In this document: positions 30,494 through 31,929 of the stretch, one piece after another
Layout of the letters: every line of letters begins with the position of its first letter
Position numbering within the stretch: the first letter of the stretch is position 1
IMG/VR virus record: IMGVR_UViG_3300044695_004291
Location: 1-31,929 of that record
Direction: 5' to 3' (one strand)
DNA: 31,929 nt
DNA from: a virus
The notes under the pieces: model-generated
Told to the model about the DNA's origin: nothing
Database searches by the model: none
Seen by the model: only the letters and a program-made list of their open reading frames with translations
Made by a program: the position numbers and the translations under genes

Positions 30494-30747
30494 AAATGTT
30501 AAGAGTTGGTGAGTTAGAAATACCTGCAGACTATTTTTCTTTACCTAAAGATGATAAGGATATAATATGTAATTCAATATTGGAAGCAATACTATACCTT
30601 TTAGAGAAACACGTTGACGAAGAAATAATAAGCAGAAAGGTAATGTTAAAAAGAATTATTGAATCTAGCATAATAACAAATGAGATGGAAGAAAATTACG
30701 AAGTAGCTGGAGTCTTGTTTGACATACAAAAACTAATAGATGCGTAA
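30490..30747 (+). CDS. Small helical protein of unknown function
   Basis: 85 residues, MKMLRVGELEIPADYFSLPK, then ICNSILEAILYLLEKHVDEE, LKRIIESSIITNEMEENYEV and a final amphipathic helix. Starts by ATGA overlap with the zinc-knuckle gene and overlaps the sigma-like gene by 8 bases, so the three are co-translated. No domain is recognised. By position it could be a partner or anti-factor of the sigma-like protein; the sequence itself does not prove this. Confidence 0.5.
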   Translation: MKMLRVGELEIPADYFSLPKDDKDIICNSILEAILYLLEKHVDEEIISRKVMLKRIIESSIITNEMEENYEVAGVLFDIQKLIDA

Positions 30748-31261
30748 AGAAATTGAGAGTTACCTAACAAGGGAATATTATCAGTTATTAAAGATAGCTA
30801 AAAAACTAACCAAGGGTGACCAATTATCTCAAGATTTACTACATGAAGTAATTATCCAACTATATGACAAGAATGATATTGTTCTTAAATCATATGACGA
30901 CAACTCAATAAAGTATTATATAACCGCAGTGATGCGTATCAATTACTATTCAAAAACCAGTCCATTCTTCTATAGGATAAAGCGTGAAAGAACATTGATG
31001 ACCGTTGACGTTACAACTTGTTGGGATATGTCATACGAACAGGAATCATTTGAAACAGAGGAGTTATACCAATTATTGGAAGAGGAGTATTGTGAATTGA
31101 ATTGGTTTAAAAAATCATTATTGGATATGTACCTAACCTTAAACTCATCCATGAAGGCGGTGTCAAGGAAAACAAATATACCCATTCAGAGCATTTCTCG
31201 TTATATTAAGGAGACAAGATTGGAAGTTAAAACAAACATCATTAATAAATTAAACAATTAA
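30740..31261 (+). CDS. Small sigma-70/ECF-like factor
   Basis: 173 residues. Region 2-like part: YYQLLKIAKKLTKGDQLSQD, LLHEVIIQLYDKND and IKYYITAVMRINYYSKTSPF (core-binding and -10 contact helices in sigma factors). Region 4-like part: WFKKSLLDMYLTLNSSMKAV, SRKTNIPIQSISRYIKETRL, a helix-turn-helix. The linker is acidic (EQESFETEELYQLLEEE). Length fits ECF-type factors. I recall similar small sigma-like proteins in Bacteroidota phages. It may direct host RNA polymerase to the late-type motif TTTATATTTARTA, which lacks a -33 box. The link is an inference. Confidence 0.7.
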   Translation: MRKEIESYLTREYYQLLKIAKKLTKGDQLSQDLLHEVIIQLYDKNDIVLKSYDDNSIKYYITAVMRINYYSKTSPFFYRIKRERTLMTVDVTTCWDMSYEQESFETEELYQLLEEEYCELNWFKKSLLDMYLTLNSSMKAVSRKTNIPIQSISRYIKETRLEVKTNIINKLNN

Positions 31262-31263
31262 AT

Positions 31264-31809
31264 ATGGATAGATTAATTAAAGGAACAATCACAACGGAAC
31301 AACCTCAAGAGCATTGGGGATTTTTAAACGTACAAGGTAAAACAGTATTAGACTTAGGATGTGGAATCAATTCAGAACACACACCAACACCTTGGCATTT
31401 CTTACAGGATATGAAAGCTAAGCACGTGGTAGGTATTGACAGCAATCCACAATCATATGATTGGTTCATTAAAAACTTCAAGGTAAAGAACTTCCTACCT
31501 ATTATGGATATGATAGATAGGATTGAGAAGTTTGAACTATATCTTGGTTACTATAAACCTGAGGTAGTTAAGATGGACATTGAGGGTAGTGAGATACTTA
31601 TCAATGCATTAGACTCATCTTATTTAGAATCAGTCCAACAAATAGGAATAGAGTATCATAACTTATCTTGTTTAATATCTTGTGAACATAAACTAATAGA
31701 AGCAGGTTTCAAGTTGGAGTATTATAAGTTTGAACATTTGGATGTAGATTATCAGGGAGTACTTCACGGATACAAACCATTTGAACCTTTAAAATTAAAT
31801 AAGATTTAA
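31264..31809 (+). CDS. FkbM-like SAM-dependent methyltransferase
   Basis: 181 residues. SAM-binding motifs: VLDLGCGINSEHT (about 28-40), VVGIDSNPQS (motif II), FLPIMDMID (motif III) and VVKMDIEGSE near 99-108, a signature of FkbM-type methyltransferases, which methylate sugars or small molecules. Complete, with no truncated core; shorter than cellular FkbM proteins (which are often longer). The target is unknown: host or virion glycan is possible. It starts 2 bases after the sigma-like gene and is followed by the MGCNC gene, so it belongs to the right operon. Confidence 0.65.
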   Translation: MDRLIKGTITTEQPQEHWGFLNVQGKTVLDLGCGINSEHTPTPWHFLQDMKAKHVVGIDSNPQSYDWFIKNFKVKNFLPIMDMIDRIEKFELYLGYYKPEVVKMDIEGSEILINALDSSYLESVQQIGIEYHNLSCLISCEHKLIEAGFKLEYYKFEHLDVDYQGVLHGYKPFEPLKLNKI

Positions 31810-31810
31810 G

Positions 31811-31929
31811 ATGGGTTGCAATTGTAAAAAACCACCAGAGATTATATTACCTGTGGTAACACCACCAATAGTAGAATTACCAAAAGAAGAAATAGATTGG
31901 TATAATAACATAGATACGATAGAACCAAT
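31811..31929 (+). CDS. MGCNC protein (3' truncated)
   Basis: 39 residues visible, MGCNCKKPPEIILPVVTPPI, then VELPKEEIDWYNNIDTIEP, running off the window. Starts one base after the methyltransferase stop. The CNC start resembles a known small-protein start of Bacteroidota phages, often near terS, and the proline-rich part has no known domain. Because the left end of the window is the end of terS, these two ends may be neighbours in a circularly permuted genome, but the joint is not open in frame, so some sequence is missing. Confidence 0.55.
   Translation, partial: MGCNCKKPPEIILPVVTPPIVELPKEEIDWYNNIDTIEP

Overview
The window is most of the genome of an AT-rich tailed phage whose host is probably a member of the Bacteroidota. 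The host call rests on three things visible in the sequence. Start codons have no Shine-Dalgarno stretch upstream. Four intergenic promoters match the Bacteroidota layout TTTG - 19 bp - TAnnTTTn almost exactly. Many proteins also look like those of uncultured Bacteroidota phages: the MGCNC protein, the small basic protein ending YRGQGR, the DGPCW/NCVPI protein, threonine-proline linkers and LamG fibres. No sheath gene, integrase, DNA polymerase or endolysin was recognised. A tape measure plus one tail-tube candidate suggests a long non-contractile tail (inference).

Left block, 1-19580, plus strand: end of the small terminase, large terminase, a tail-chaperone-like gene broken by a T10 run into two frames, a duplicated tail-completion-like protein, a 1472-residue fibre, two LamG-type adhesin genes with small genes between them, a neck/tail component, two large baseplate-type proteins, a threonine-proline-linked fibre, the tape measure and a tiny basic protein. 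Middle block, 19596-27079, plus strand: a fused MuF-like/XkdF-type protease protein, scaffold, major capsid protein, tail-tube candidate, portal, connector and four small genes. Tail genes thus sit between terminase and head genes, which is not the usual order.

Control block, 27080-28770: one minus-strand operon (winged-helix-like regulator and two small genes) and a second minus-strand unit with a long structured leader ahead of a 96-codon gene. The regulator promoter and the plus-strand replication-gene promoter diverge, and a 19-bp perfect palindrome overlaps the regulator -33 box. Right block, 28771-31929, plus strand: a replication initiator-like gene with four phased iterons inside it, small genes, a zinc-knuckle/HTH protein, a sigma-like protein, a FkbM-like methyltransferase and the start of a MGCNC protein. 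A lambda-like logic can be inferred: regulator and initiator transcribed divergently, the origin inside the initiator gene, and a phage sigma-like factor that may switch on late genes through a separate 13-bp motif (TTTATATTTARTA) found before four structural genes. The most interesting parts are the control block, the iterons and the late motif.
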